64,000 bases of DNA from Vombatus ursinus (GCF_900497805.2 NW_020954548.1:6183856-6247855), one strand, 5' to 3'. Positions 45,581 through 57,884 are shown, counted from the stretch's first letter. Notes: generated from the sequence alone by a model not told the origin. Program-made: numbers and translations.

Positions 45581-46135
45581 TCTAATCAGAGGGAGGGTGG
45601 GGCCCCAGGGGCAAAAGATACTGATGTGGTATTAATATCAGGCCTGAAGTATTCTTGCAGGGTAAAGAGGTTCTTGGAGCACGATGGAGAAGTGCATGGG
45701 ATTGCAGATGAGCAGGAAGGGTCCAACTGGGTCAACATGATAAGAGGAATCAGGGTATATTTCCCTACACAAATTTCTAGTAGTGGGAACAAAACAAAAT
45801 CTGGAATCTATAGTAATGTTACTTCTGGACAACAGCATATAACCTGGTAGACAAGCATGTAGCCATGTGCACTGAGCCAAATACTCAAGCAATGAATATA
45901 TGACCACATAATTAAGGGCATTGGTTTATCCTTTGAAAATAATTCTACAAGAGGCCTGTAATTAGTTGAAATGGCAGTTATAGAAGTACAATTGTGGCAT
46001 TTCCTGATTCCTGTGATAATAGCAAGGTCTCTATTGTCAATACATGCATAGTTCCATTCTGTATGATAACCCTTTCCTTGAGTAATAAACAACTGGTACC
46101 TCAGTGACTAAGAATTTTTGTTCCTATATTGTAAA
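45581..46135. other. Unassigned, possibly an unrecognised repeat
   Basis: The piece ggttcttggagcacgatgga ... cagatgagcaggaagg feels like repeat DNA and ends with a gtaataaac word near 46082, but I cannot place it. A solo LTR is one possibility among several. Confidence 0.25.
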
Positions 46136-46417
46136 GTGATGAACCATCCAGAGGTATCAATATTATAGGGTTTTTTTTATCATATTTTGCTAGTTTGATA
46201 TTCCAGAAAACATAATCATGATGATGATTCTACTATTAGAGGAAACCTTGGCTTTCTTTCAGTCTATCAAGTGATATGGCCAAGCAATGGAACAAAGTAT
46301 TTCAAAATATTTAATGATTTCATTAATATGGTTGATTTATCCATTAATTAGATTCTGACCCTTATACAATTTAGTAGACGGGTAGACTTCCTGAGTTGAT
46401 TTATACAGAAAGAATAT

Positions 46418-46422
46418 ATATA

Positions 46423-46465
<43 letters not shown>

Positions 46466-46545
46466 GATGTATAAATATATATGTGTGTGTATGTGTATGT
46501 ATGTATATACATATGTATGTTTGTGTGCATATATTTACATATATA
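46418..46545. repeat. TA / TGTA microsatellite
   Basis: TATA, TATG and TGTG units in a row. Confidence 0.95.
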
Positions 46546-46941
46546 TTGTCTTTCTGCCTTTGGTTTACATGGCCTTTGGCTGATAGAAACAGGATGCACC
46601 ACTAAGCTCATATTAGAAGCCTCTACAGTTTGATAGAACTCATCAGGGATTGTACCTCATAGCTAAATCTGCAAAAATCCTGAATCACTTCTTAGGCACA
46701 GCAACAAAACATGAAAACTAAAAGTTCCTGTTTTTATTTTGGAGATGTAAGACGGTGTGTTGTTTTTCTCAGATGCAGTAAATGCCAATGGGAACTATTC
46801 TAAGAGAATTACGCCAGGGGGTCTCATCTGCACATTTTCTTTTTTCTTCACATACCTGCAGATAGTCATCTGGGCTCTTGGTAATGGATTTTGAAAAGCT
46901 CACTTTCTTAAAATGGCCTTTCTTTTTGTAGAATCTGCACT

Positions 46942-47166
46942 CTACATTCTTGAAACAGCAAGTAAAATATCAGTATAATCCTCCAAACCCAAATAGAGTT
47001 GATCTAAATATATCATGGTGTTTGCATTTTTTATGTTCTGCTCTCCCTCTTGGCAAAGGTTTTCTGCCTGTGTTTTATGGGTAGCATGTAAAATAGAAGC
47101 TACTCCTTTAATTTCTGTGACACTGAAGGATGCAATCTTGATGGCTTGGGTCTGGTTTTGGACCAT
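46942..47166 (-). other. Orphan open frame on the minus strand
   Basis: A 74-codon ATG frame with ordinary amino-acid composition (MVQNQTQAIKIASFSVTE start, LYLGLEDYTDILLAV near the end) in sequence that has no recognised repeat. I know no family for it. At this length it may be chance or part of a decayed retrocopy. Confidence 0.15.
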
Positions 47167-47689
47167 TGTTCATGTCAAATTTGGTTCATTCAAGAGATAA
47201 AAATTGAACCACTTCCTGTAAATTCTTCATTCAGGACAGCATATAACTAAGAAATCTCCTAAATTATAATGTTGAGACAGATGACACAACACTGTAATAC
47301 ATACTCCAATGTCCTTCTAAACTATTGTTTCTTTTATAACATAAATATCTAGAAATTTTTGAGGGAATGTATGTTTTCAGTAATTCTACAAAATCAGCAA
47401 ATGCCTTCATTTTAGATAAGGCAGGGGAGGTAAGACACTTTCTGATATCTTATTAAAATTATTATTATTGCTCTTTGTGGTTTAAATGGTAAACTCTTTT
47501 GGTAAAGTTTTTTTTTAAATTTTTTTCTTGTTTTGTTTTGTTTTGTTTCAAGACTGAAGTGCAGTTTCTCTTTGTATGAATCCCAGGCAGAAAAAAATTT
47601 CATTCTTGAATATTCTTGAAAGTTCCGTTTCCTTGGGATAGCCTATATTTAGTTGTAATTTAAAAGCATTTGTGACTAGAGTTATAATT
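47167..47689. other. Unassigned sequence
   Basis: No repeat or gene recognised; a TTTTG run sits at 47525-47550. Confidence 0.4.
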
Positions 47690-48430
47690 CTTGCAACTGT
47701 GGATCACAGTAAGAAAATGAATAAATAGTTTATATCTTTTCACCCAGCAATTCTACTCCTGAGCACATGTAAAGCCCCAAACAGTCAAAGACAGAAACAA
47801 AGATTCACTATTTATCAAACTTTTCATAGCTATATACTTGTGATAGCAAATAACTGGAATCAAAGTAAGTATGCATTGATTGGTGACTGGATGAACTAAC
47901 TATGACATATGAATGAAATGGAATATTGTATAGAAAGAAATGATGAATATGAGGAATTTGGGGAAGCAAATGATAGTTTGTAAATATTAATACAAAACAA
48001 AACAAAGTTAAACTAAGAGAACAATATACAAAATGACTAGAATAATGTAAATGAAAATCTCTAAAGAAATGTAAAAATATAAAGAAAAAATCACTAAAGG
48101 AATATAAAGTATATAAAGGAAGAATCACTAAATGTATGTTTCAAGTCTGAGTGGAAGAACCAATATACATCTCAGAAAAGGGATAATGAAACATACCTCC
48201 TTCCTCACACAGAGAGATGGAATATTCTTAGGGCAGATCATTTTATATATTGCCAGATTGTACATAAGGTTTCTGGATCAGATTTTGCTCATTTGTTTAT
48301 TTGTTTACTTGTTTGTTTCTTTTTTGTGTGTGTAATTGTTGTATTTTTTGTTCCTATGTCACAAGAGATGATTCAATCTGGTGAGAGTGGAGATAAATAA
48401 GTCTTATATAACAACAAAAGATATCAATAA
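47690..48430 (+). mobile_element. Old L1 3' end
   Basis: Blocks tttcacccagcaattctact, gatagcaaataactggaat, gaatgaaatggaatattgt and gatgaatatgaggaatttgg follow the end of L1 ORF2; the remainder to 48430 is 3' UTR ending in an AT-rich tail. It is more diverged than the other L1 copies. Confidence 0.65.
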
Positions 48431-49220
48431 AATATATATTTAAAAATCTGATTATAGTCTTTTAAAAGAGGAATTAGAGAGAAAAAATAGGGGATTGGGT
48501 AGCTAGAGTCTTTAAAGGAGTTTATTTAATACTCTATGTCAATGAAAATAGGCCTGAATTAGGGTGGTAAAAGTGGACATAGAGAAGAAGGAGCAGATTT
48601 AAAAGGTGATAAAAGAGATCTCATTATCACAACTTAGTAAATAGAATGAATATGAAGGAGTGAGTGACTGGTGATTCAAAGATAATAGTTATAAACAATA
48701 TAAATACACAATTAGAAGCCATAACTCTAATTTTAGGATGATATATTTGAACCATGGCATTTTAAATCAACCTATATTGATAGGCTTTTATGAAAGAAAA
48801 CATTTTTATTTAAATTGAATTTTAATTTAAAAAAACATTTTTTTAATCTACCATAACTGCAATTCATTTTTTTGGAGCTTTATGAATGTCTTACCATTAA
48901 ATGAGCCTATTTCTGCCTTTACTTCTCCTTTCCGTCGGCCCCATCTATGAATCTAATTAAGCTTAATTAGCTTCCGACCAAACTGGAACTCTCCAGTCTT
49001 TATTTCCAACTAAAAAATTTATGTCTAGAATTTTCAAGCCCTTATTCAAATGCTAAGTAAAATTCCATATGTTGGTAAGCTTTTCTAATATTGCTGTTAG
49101 AAAGTAATTTAGACTTGTGTTTATAAGATGAAAAGGGTCAGCAATGGTATCTATAGAAAGATAGACATAATTTTTCTTGAGATTTTTTGATATATATATG
49201 ACATATATCTATATCTATGT
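48431..49220. other. Unassigned sequence
   Basis: No family or gene recognised. It ends in a TATATC-rich patch at 49180-49225 next to the antisense L1. Confidence 0.4.
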
Positions 49221-49741
49221 ATACATATACTTAGCATCAGTACATGTAAGTCTTTCCAGGTTGTTCTGAAATCTGCCTGCTTCTCGTTTTTTATAGTACA
49301 ATGTATTCCATTACATTCATATACCGCAATTTGTTCAGCCATTCCCCAATTGATGAGTATTCCCTTCATTTCCAATTCTTTACCACCACAAAAAGCTGCT
49401 ATACATATTTTTGTACATGTAGGTCTTTTTCCCATTTTAACGATGTCTTTGGGATACAGACCTAGTAGTGGTATTGCTGGATCAAAGGGTACGCACAGTT
49501 TGATTGCCCTTTGGGCATGGCTCCAAATTGCTCTCCAGAATGGTTGGATCTGTTCACAACTCCACCAACAATGTATTACTATCCCAATTTTCCCACATCT
49601 TCTCCAATATTTATCATTTTTCTTTTCTATCATATTAGTCAGTCTCATAGTTATGAGGTGATACCTCAGAGTTGTTTTAATTTCTCTAATCAATAGTGAT
49701 TTAGAACATTTATATATGACTATAGATAATTTTAAGGTCAT
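49151..49741 (-). pseudogene. L1 ORF2 C-terminal remnant of element E
   Basis: A 196-codon open frame for the C-terminal end of L1 ORF2p, the part downstream of RT. It includes LTNMIEKKNDKYWRRCG, then KIGIVIHCWWSCEQIQPFW, the cysteine-containing motif typical of L1, then FDPAIPLLGLYPKD and KNEKQADFRTTWKDL. This is the longest open frame in the window. Upstream RT is disrupted, so it is a relic. Confidence 0.8.
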
Positions 49742-52700
49742 CTAAAAATGGCCTATTTATATCCTTTGACCATTTATCAATTGGGGAATGGCTTGTATTC
49801 TTATGTATTTGACTCAGTTCTCTATATATTTGAGAAATGAGGCCTTTATCATAAATACTGGCTATAAAATTTGTTTGTCATTTTCTACTTTGCTTTTACT
49901 CTTGGCTGCATTGTTTTTTTTTGTGCAAAACCTTTTTAATTTAATGTAATCAAAATTATACATTTTGCATTTCATAATATTCTCTATCTTTTGTTTGGTC
50001 ATAAACTCTTCCCTTCTCCATAGATCTGACAGGCAAACTAGTCCTTGCTCTCCTAATTTGCTTGTGGTATCACCCTTTATGCATAAATCATGTACCCATT
50101 TTGACCTTATCTTGGCATATGGTGTGAAATATTGGTTTGTGCCTAGTTTCTATCATACTGTTTTCTAGTTTTTCCCAGCAGTTATTTTCAAATAGTGAGT
50201 TCTTTTCCCATAAGCTGAAGTCTGTGGTTTTATTAAACAATACATTACTAGAGTCATTTACTACTGTGTCTTGTGTACCTAATCTTTTCCACTGATCCAA
50301 CACTCTATTTTTTAGCCAGTACCAACTAGTTTTGATGACTATCACTTTATAATATAGTTTTAGATCTGGTACAACTAAGCCACCTTTCTTCGCACTTTTT
50401 CATTAATTCCCTTGATATTCTTGATGTTTTGTTTTTCCAGATGAACTGATCTCAGACAAAGCAAAAGCAAAAACAGTTCAAATTAAAAGAGAGAAGGAGG
50501 GAAACTACATCTTGCTAAAAGGTATTATGGACAATGAAGTAATAGCAATAGTAAACATATATTCACCAAGTAGTATTCACTGAATTCTTAGTATAGTTAT
50601 TTTTTTCCTAGCTCTGTAGTTTTCTTTTTTTTTTTTTCGGTAATTTGATGGCACTGAATAAGTAAATTTTTTTAGGTAGAATTGTTATTTTTATTGTTAC
50701 ATCAGTCTACCCATAAGCAATTGCTATTCTTCTGATTGTTTAGACCTGACTTTATTTGTCTGAAAAGTGTTTTGTGTTTGTGTTCATATAGTGGGATTTG
50801 TCTTGGCAAGTAGACTCTCAAATATTGTATATCATTTACAGTTTTTAAAATGGAATTTCTCTTTCTATCTCTTGCTGCTGAGTTTTGTTGGTAATATATG
50901 ATGATTTATGTGGGTTTATTTTCTATCCTGTGACTTTGCTAAAGTTGCTAATTATTTCAACAACTTTTTTTAGTTGATTCTCTAAGTATACCATCATATC
51001 ATCTGCAAAGAGTGATGATTTTGCCTGTTCGCTGCTAAATTTAATTCCTTCAATTTCTTTTTTTTTTTAATTTTTTATTGCTAAAACTAAAGTTTCTAGT
51101 ACAATTTTGAATAATAGTGGTGACTATGGACATCCTTGTTTCACTCCTGATCTTACTGGGGAGTCTTCTAGCTTAACCCCATTATAGATAATGCTTGCTG
51201 GTGGTTTTAGATAGATACAACTTACCATTTTAAGGAAAGCTCCATTTATTCCTATACTCTCTAGTGTTTTTAATAGGAATGAATTCTATATTTTGTCAAA
51301 AACTTTCTCTGCATCTTTTTCTGCATTGAGATAATCATATGATTTATGTTAGGTTTTTTATTGATATGGTCAATTATGCTAATAGTTTTCCCAATATTGA
51401 ACCAGCCCTGCATTTCTGGTATAAATCCCACCTGGTCATAGTGTGTTACCTTGGTGACAAATCACAGTAATATCTTTGCTAATATTTTATTTAAAATTTT
51501 TGCATCAATATTCACTAGGGAAATTGGCCTATAATTTTCTTTCTCTCTTTTGACTGTTCCCAGATTAGGTATCAGCACCATATTTGGGTCAAAAAATGAA
51601 TGTGGTAGTAATTCTTCTTTGTCTATTTTTTCCAAATAGTGTATATTGTATTGGAATTAATTATTCTTTAAGTGTTGGTAGAATTCACTTGTGTATCCAT
51701 TTGGTCCTAGAGATTTTTTTTTTCCTTAGGGAGTTCATTGATGGCTTATTCAATTTATTTTTTTAATGGGGTTAAGTATTTTATTTCCTTTTCTGTTACT
51801 CTGGGCAATTTAAATTTTTGTAAATATTCATCCCTTTCATTTAGATTGTTAGATTTATTGGCATACGGTTGGTCAAATTGGCTCCTAAATATTGCTTTAA
51901 TTTCCTTTTTCATTGGTGGTGAGAATTCACTCTTTTCATTTTTGATACTGGTAGTTTGATTTTCTTCTTTCTTCTAAAAAAATCAAATTAACCAGAGATT
52001 TATCTATTTTATTGGTTTATTCATAAAACCAGCTTTTATTTTTATTTACTAATTCAACAGTTTTCTCACTTTCAATTTTATTAATCTCTTCTTTTAGTTT
52101 CAGGATTTCTAACTTTGTGTTTAATTGGGGATTTTTAATTTGTTCTTTTTCTAGCTTTTTAAATTGCATGCCCATTCATTGATCTGCTCTTTCTCCATTT
52201 TATTCATGTAAGCATTTACAGATCTAAAATTTCTCCTAAGTACTGTTTTGGCTTCTTCACAGAAATTTTGGTATGTTGTCTCATTACCGACATTCTCTTT
52301 GATGAAATTATTGATTGTTTCTATGACTTGTCGTTTTGACCCACTCATTCTTTAAGGTTAGATTATTTTGTTTCCAATTAGTTTTTAGTCTATCTCTCCA
52401 TGGACCTTTATTGTATACATGCATCCTCTTCAAATAATAATGCAATAAAACTTTATTTTATATAGTTTTTATTGCATTATTATTTGAAAAGGATGCATTT
52501 ATTATTTCTGCCTTTCTGCATTTGATTATGAGGTTTTTATGTCCTAATACATGGTCAATTTTTGTGTACATGCCATGTAATGCTGAAGAAAATAATCCTT
52601 TCTATCTGCATTCAATTTTCTCCAGTGGCTTATCATATCTAACTTTTCTAAAATTCTATTCACCTCCTCAATTTCTTTCTTGTTTATTTTGTGGTAAGAT

Positions 52701-53705
52701 TTATCTAGTTCTAAGAGGGTGAGGTTGAGGTCCCCCACAGATATAATTTTGTTGTCAATTCTTCCTGTAACTTCCTTAACTTCTCTTCTAAGAATTTAAA
52801 TGTTAAACTACTTGGTGCATATATGTTTACTATTGATATTACTTCATTGTCCATGATACCTTTTAGCAAGATGTAGTTTCCCTCCTTCTCTTTTTTAATT
52901 AAAGCAAAAAAAAATGCTTTTGTTTTGTTTGAGATCAGGATTGCTACCCCTGTGTTTTTTTGTTTGTTTGTTTGTTTGTTTGTTTGTTTTACTTCAGCTG
53001 ACACATAATATATTCTGCTCCAGTTCTTTTACCTTTACTTTGTACGTGTCTCTTTCTGCTTCAATTATTTTTTTTGTAAACAATTTATTATAGAATTCTA
53101 GTTTTAATCCACTCTGTTACCTCCTTCCATTTTATGGGAGAGTTCATTCATTCACATTTACAGTTATGATTTCTAAATGTGTGTATTTCCCTCCATCTTA
53201 TTTTCCCCCGTATATACTTTTTTTCTCTCTCCTTTCACCTTGTCTCTCCTCACCAGTGTTTTGCTTTTGACCACAGCCTCCCTCAATCTGCCTTCCCTTC
53301 TATCAGCCCCCAACCCTCTTCTTTTCTCCTTCCCCTACTAGTTCCATATAGGGTAAGATAGATTTCTTTACCCAAGAGAATTGTGTTATTCCCCCTTTGA
53401 GCCAAATCTGATGAGATTAGATTAAAACAATATTCTCCCACTGTCTTGTTTTCCTCTACTAATAGGTCTTTCATGACTCTTCATGTAATATAATTTACCT
53501 TATTCTGCCCACCCTTTTTTCTTCTCCCAGTACAATTCTTTTTTTACCCTTTAATTATTTTTTCAGCATCACATCAAAGGCAATTTAAACCAACACCCTC
53601 TGTCTAACTACACTCCTTCCAACTGCCTTAATAGAGATACAGTTCTGAAGAGTTACAAGCATTATCTTCCCATGTAGAGATGTAAATTCTTTAACCTTAT
53701 TGAAT
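49225..53705 (-). mobile_element. L1 LINE E, near-complete ORF2, 5' truncated
   Basis: On the minus strand: part of the inter-ORF region (53705-53100), the whole span of ORF2 (about 53000 to 49240: endonuclease first, then RT, then C-terminal region) and almost no 3' UTR. The 49741-49151 frame carries the L1 C-terminal motif with YWRRCGKIGIVIHCWW and CKLIQPFW-like WSCEQIQPFW. The 53004-52544 frames carry endonuclease pieces (IVNIYAPSS, LWGTSTSPS). Many stops and frame changes. A 140-base inverted copy of its own endonuclease region lies inside (50447-50585). Confidence 0.85.
50447..50585 (+). repeat. Inverted copy of the L1 endonuclease segment
   Basis: Plus-strand L1 sequence (gaaggagggaaactacatct, tgctaaaaggtattatgg, acaatgaagtaat, aacatatattcaccaagtag) embedded in an antisense L1. 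It is the reverse complement of about 52783-52925 in the same element, which is still present. Confidence 0.85.
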
Positions 53706-53712
53706 ACCATGC

Positions 53713-53840
53713 TTTTTTTTTTGAGAAAACTGAGGCAAATGGTTATCATTTGCCTAGTGTCATATAGCTAGTAAATGTCTGAGGCTGGATTTGAACTCAA
53801 GTCTTCCTGACACTCTATCCAACATGCCACCTAGCCATGT
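53713..53840 (-). mobile_element. CORE/MAR1-type SINE, antisense
   Basis: Boxes gagaaaactgaggcaaatgg, catatagctagtaaatgtct, ctggatttgaactcaagtct and catgccacctagcca are in antisense order. It sits between L1 element E and an L2 fragment. Confidence 0.8.
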
Positions 53841-53849
53841 CAATATGTC

Positions 53850-54070
53850 CTGCATATGACACCACTGAAATCATCCTAATGCACACTTCTGATTATCTGA
53901 TCTTGCTACTCTGCTGCTCAAAACCCATCATTGACCTCTTATTGCCCATAGGATAAAATATCAGCTGCCTAGACAAGCATTCAAGTCTTCTACAATGTGA
54001 TCCTAACTTATCTCCTACTGTATTCTTACATTTCATCTAATCCTTCTCTTCACTGACGCCTTGATCATCC
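53850..54070 (+). mobile_element. L2 LINE fragment
   Basis: Blocks ctgctgctcaaaacccatca, cccataggataaaatatcag, gacaagcattcaagtcttc and ctacaatgtgatcctaact are the L2 ORF2 end. Confidence 0.75.
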
Positions 54071-54264
54071 ACTAGAACTGTGGACGGGATTTTTTTTAGA
54101 CAATCTTTCCCCAAAAGTACTGTGCAAATGTTTTACTATTTGCAATGAAAACAGTAATTTTCTTTAAAATTAAAAGAAAAACCTTACTTTGGACAAATTG
54201 CAGAATATCATTTTTCTTCATCTTTTGGGCAATTCCAACCCCTTCTGAAATCATAACATTTCAC

Positions 54265-54390
54265 TAAAACACACACATACTTATATGTATATGTATATGT
54301 ATACATATCCACATATATACATATGTGTGTATGTATATATGTCTATATATGTATATATATGTGTGTGTGTGTGTGTCTGTATATATAATG
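54265..54390. repeat. TA / CA / TG microsatellite
   Basis: CA, TATG and TG units in series. Confidence 0.95.
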
Positions 54391-54660
54391 TTCCCCTCCC
54401 CCTCTTAGTAATTGTTTTCTACATATTCCAAACCCAAACTCATTTTGGCACATCCTCAACTTTCTCATGAGTGTGAATACTTTTGGTATTCCCTAAGAAA
54501 GGTCTACATTCTTTTCCATGGCAAAGTGACAAGTTTCAATGCATTTTTTTTAAATGGCTTTTTTTTTACTATAAAATTGATCTCTCTTGCTAGAAGCCTT
54601 GTATGAAAAGTGAGCTTTATAGCCTCAGAAGCTTGCAACCAAAAGAAATGTCATCTCTGA

Positions 54661-54849
54661 GAAACCCTCAGGCCCTACACTTCTCATTCAGTCTCACTGA
54701 GCAAACCTAAGAATTTTTGCCAACTGATCATTCTGCCAGAGATAAAATCTCTTCTCATGGATGAAGTGAAGAGGAATGACAGTGATGAAGATCAAGAGAT
54801 TCCTATGTCATCAAATCAGTGCAAAAGTAAAGGAAAAGCAAAGTTTTAA
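54661..54849 (+). other. Open frame without ATG start, exon-like composition
   Basis: Sixty-two sense codons between two stops, ending MDEVKRNDSDEDQEIPM then SSNQCKSKGKAKF and TAA. The acidic/serine then basic tail is typical of nuclear protein C-termini, but I know no match and no clear acceptor precedes it. Confidence 0.12.
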
Positions 54850-56275
54850 CTTTAAAACATCTCCTAACATTATGTTAAGATCCTTTGGACCCTTGGACTT
54901 GTGGGGAATAACAGTTCCTGTAGCTGATCCTTGCAATAATTAAAAAAAATCATTTCCATTTCCTGGTCCTTTTCAAATACCAAGGGGCAAACTTCCCTTA
55001 GATTGCTTACAAAGAGAGATGAGAAGATAAATACGAGTCCAATGGTAAGAAGAGAATTCCTCTCATAATAAGAAATAAATGGAATATTTTCATCAATTTC
55101 TACAATGTGCTTCTTTAGAGGACAATTTCTGGAAGGCTTTAATGAGATAAAATGGCTTTCAGTTTAGGAATGAAGAAATCATTATGTGTCTGTCTTCTGA
55201 GGACCAGTCTAGATAAATGCAACGGATCATATCAGATGGATGACCAGGTAGTGAATTTGGAACAATAAAACTCATGAAGACTATCTGCTTAGGCGTAAAG
55301 GAAATGACATTTGTATTGGTTAAAGGGCATGCTACACTCATTAATTTATAGGTGACTGAAATAAGAAATGTAAAAAACAAACTCTATTAGCCAGATGAAG
55401 AAGTGAGGAACAGAGGAATTAGTAGTCCAACAAGTCATAAGAAGAAGAAAAACCCCACAAATTTGCATTCTATTTTGAATCCTGTCCTCTCTTTTACATC
55501 TTTTTTCTTTTCTCCAGATTTCTGCCCACCTCTTCCTTCAACAGCATCAAAAGAGATGTCAAAAAAGGAAAGCTAAACATTCTAAATTACAGGGTATAGG
55601 AAATCCTTTTCAGTGTAAACTCAGTTCCAATAGGCATCAAAACAAATAGAGTGGAAACAAAAGGAATTTGGTTTTGACTGTAAATGTAGAAAGAAAACAA
55701 GCAATACTTATAAATAACCTCTTAAATGCAAAAAAAAAATGTTGAAATTATCCATCTAAAAGAATAGAGTTGTAGAATGCACAAAATGAAGCTATTATAA
55801 AGACAACACATTACCACTTCAAACCACCAAGAATTTTAGTCACTAAAATCAATGCTAGCTTTTTCAACCATTGCTGGAAGGACCAATTAGCTAGAAAAAT
55901 GAATTAGCCAAAGATGACATCTTATCAGGCTCTTCCGTAAATGTGCTTAGGGAGATAGAAAAATAAATATCACAGACTAAAAAGGAGAAATAGAAATGGT
56001 GCCTTTGAAATATGTACAATGAGTCCATTTTAACACCAAAATAGTTATTGAAAATCATGGAGCACCTTTGTATTGCTCAAAGCTGTCTTTCATCTGACCT
56101 TAAAGTCCCCCTACCCCACTACATCCTCCCCTAGTCTCCAATTTCATCATTAAAGTTTCCTTTGGCTTGTTAGTTTTTTGGGGGGTAGTCTGTCACAGAG
56201 CAACAGAATCAAAAGAGATGTCAAAAAAAAAGAATGAAAAAGAGACAGCTGCATTGGTCAGGAAGCAAATGGTAG

Positions 56276-56470
56276 TATCCTGTGAAAGAAGTTCACTCCT
56301 CAGACCCTTATTTACAAGAGAGTGGGGGTGATGGAGACAAGGACAGCAAACTGTCCATGAAAATGATGCTTCATAGAGATTATGTCAATGGTGACAAATG
56401 TGCCCTTTCCTCTCCCAATATTGTTTTTAAGAGATGGCGTCCATTAGATGATTCTCCCCACCAGTTTTAG
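56276..56470 (+). CDS. Candidate terminal coding exon, gene unknown
   Basis: An open frame of 64 codons ends at TAG (56468-56470). A possible acceptor, ttcactcctcag, lies at 56292-56303, which would leave about 55 codons. The peptide contains DPYLQESGGDGDKDSK, then MMLHRDYVNGDKC, ALSSPNIVFKRWRPL and DDSPHQF, with no low complexity and a natural-looking C-terminus. An attaaa word follows at 56478. I cannot name a protein. The acceptor is weak and no upstream exon is identified. Confidence 0.25.
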   Translation, partial: YPVKEVHSSDPYLQESGGDGDKDSKLSMKMMLHRDYVNGDKCALSSPNIVFKRWRPLDDSPHQF

Positions 56471-57009
56471 TGATTATATTAAAAGAATTTAAAAAACTGG
56501 ATATTATGATATTTCTTTCATCTCTGGAGGAGGCATTGCTGATGGAATGACCAGATTGTTTATGGGTCCAGTGAAAAAGACTAATAAGAAACTTTGAACC
56601 CTTTTCATAGCTTATATATTTATAGTCTGCCTTTTGCTTAGTAGCTAAGCCAAATATTTCCAGCTAAGGCTCAGTTCCTTTTATATATCACCTTCACTGA
56701 AATCTAGGGTTGATTTCTGTGGAGCAGTGATATCTACTCAGGTTTTCTTGAGGGCTTAATCTAGGTTGACACAATAATTAAAAGGTCATAAGTGTATCAT
56801 CTACATTTATAATTTGTAATTGTCTATTTATATTGCTGTCTAGTTTCAGGTGATTTTTATGTTGAAATTACATTCCTTCAACCCTTGTAAGAGTCATTTA
56901 AAAAATTCTAGCTTCTGATAATTTATTCCTCACACCCTTCTTTAACTAGATGCAAAATTCTTAAAAAGAAATATGGCACAAATGATTAATCTTGATCCCA
57001 GAAAAGAGT

Positions 57010-57725
57010 TAGTGTTCAGTCTATAAGCATCTATTAAGCATTTACTAAGTGAAGGCACTCTGCTAACTGCTGGAGATACATAGAAAGGCAAAAAAAGTCT
57101 CTTCTCATGAAGAATTCTCATTCTGATGGGGGAAACAACATGTAAATGACTGTGGACAAACAAGCTTTATGAGTGATAACTTGGAGATGAGCAACTGAGG
57201 GAAGGTATTAGCATTATGGAAGACTGGGAAAGACATCTTATAGAAGGCAGGATTTTATCTGGGACCTGAAGAAAGTCAGGGACCCAGGAGACAGAAATGA
57301 GGAAAGTAAATATTCCAGGCATGGAGGACAGCCAATGAAAACGCATAAAGTCAGGAGATAAGGAGTCTTGCTCAAGAAACTGCAAACATGTGTCCTTGGA
57401 TCATGGAGTACATGGAGGGAAGTAAAACGGAAGGAGACTTCAAAGATGTGAGTGGGGAAATGGATTTTAATGCCAAGCAGAGGATTTTATTTCTGATCCT
57501 CCTGCAAGTAATAGAGGGATACTTAAGTTTATTGAATGGGGAGAGGGGTGTGACATAGTCATACCTGACCTTTGGGCAGATCAGTTTTCCAGCTGTTTGG
57601 GGGATGGACTGGAGCAGGGAGCGGCTTGAGGGAAGAACACCAATGAAGGCAATTGCAATAGACACAAAAACATTAAAACATGAGGTGCAGAATGATGCAT
57701 ATCCTTGAGATGTAGTCATTTTGTA
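57010..57725 (+). mobile_element. Mid-sized dispersed repeat, longest copy
   Basis: Ordered blocks: aagcatttactaagtgaagg, ctgctaactgctggagatac, aagaattctcattctgatgg, ggcaggattttatctgggac, atattccaggcatggagg, aaagtcaggagataagga, gccaagcagaggattttat and ggggtgtgacatagtcat. The same order is partly seen at 21800-22580 and 45310-45580. It has no open frame. Its name and class are unknown to me. Confidence 0.65.
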
Positions 57726-57884
57726 AGTAGGTTTTGCTTATTTTTTCTTTATTACAAGGATAGTTAATTAAGAGCAGAAATATATTAAGAAATAGTCAAA
57801 AATAAGAGGAAATCATTAAATCTTTTAAAATGTACAAAACAGGTGGAGGAGATCAATAGATCTAGGAAACTTTTCTACTCAGTT

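Larger units (their letters stand above)
54391..56990. other. 2.6 kb block with few recognisable repeats
   Basis: Apart from A-runs I find no LINE, SINE or LTR signature. It holds two plus-strand open frames with protein-like composition (54661-54849 and 56276-56470) and a 28-base near-exact repeat (55539-55566 and 56201-56228). This makes it the most likely place for host-derived, single-copy sequence. Confidence 0.45.

Noticed and set aside
45357-45850. Overlapping frames of 92 and 101 codons
   Set aside because: The first part lies in a dispersed repeat and neither frame shows a recognisable domain.
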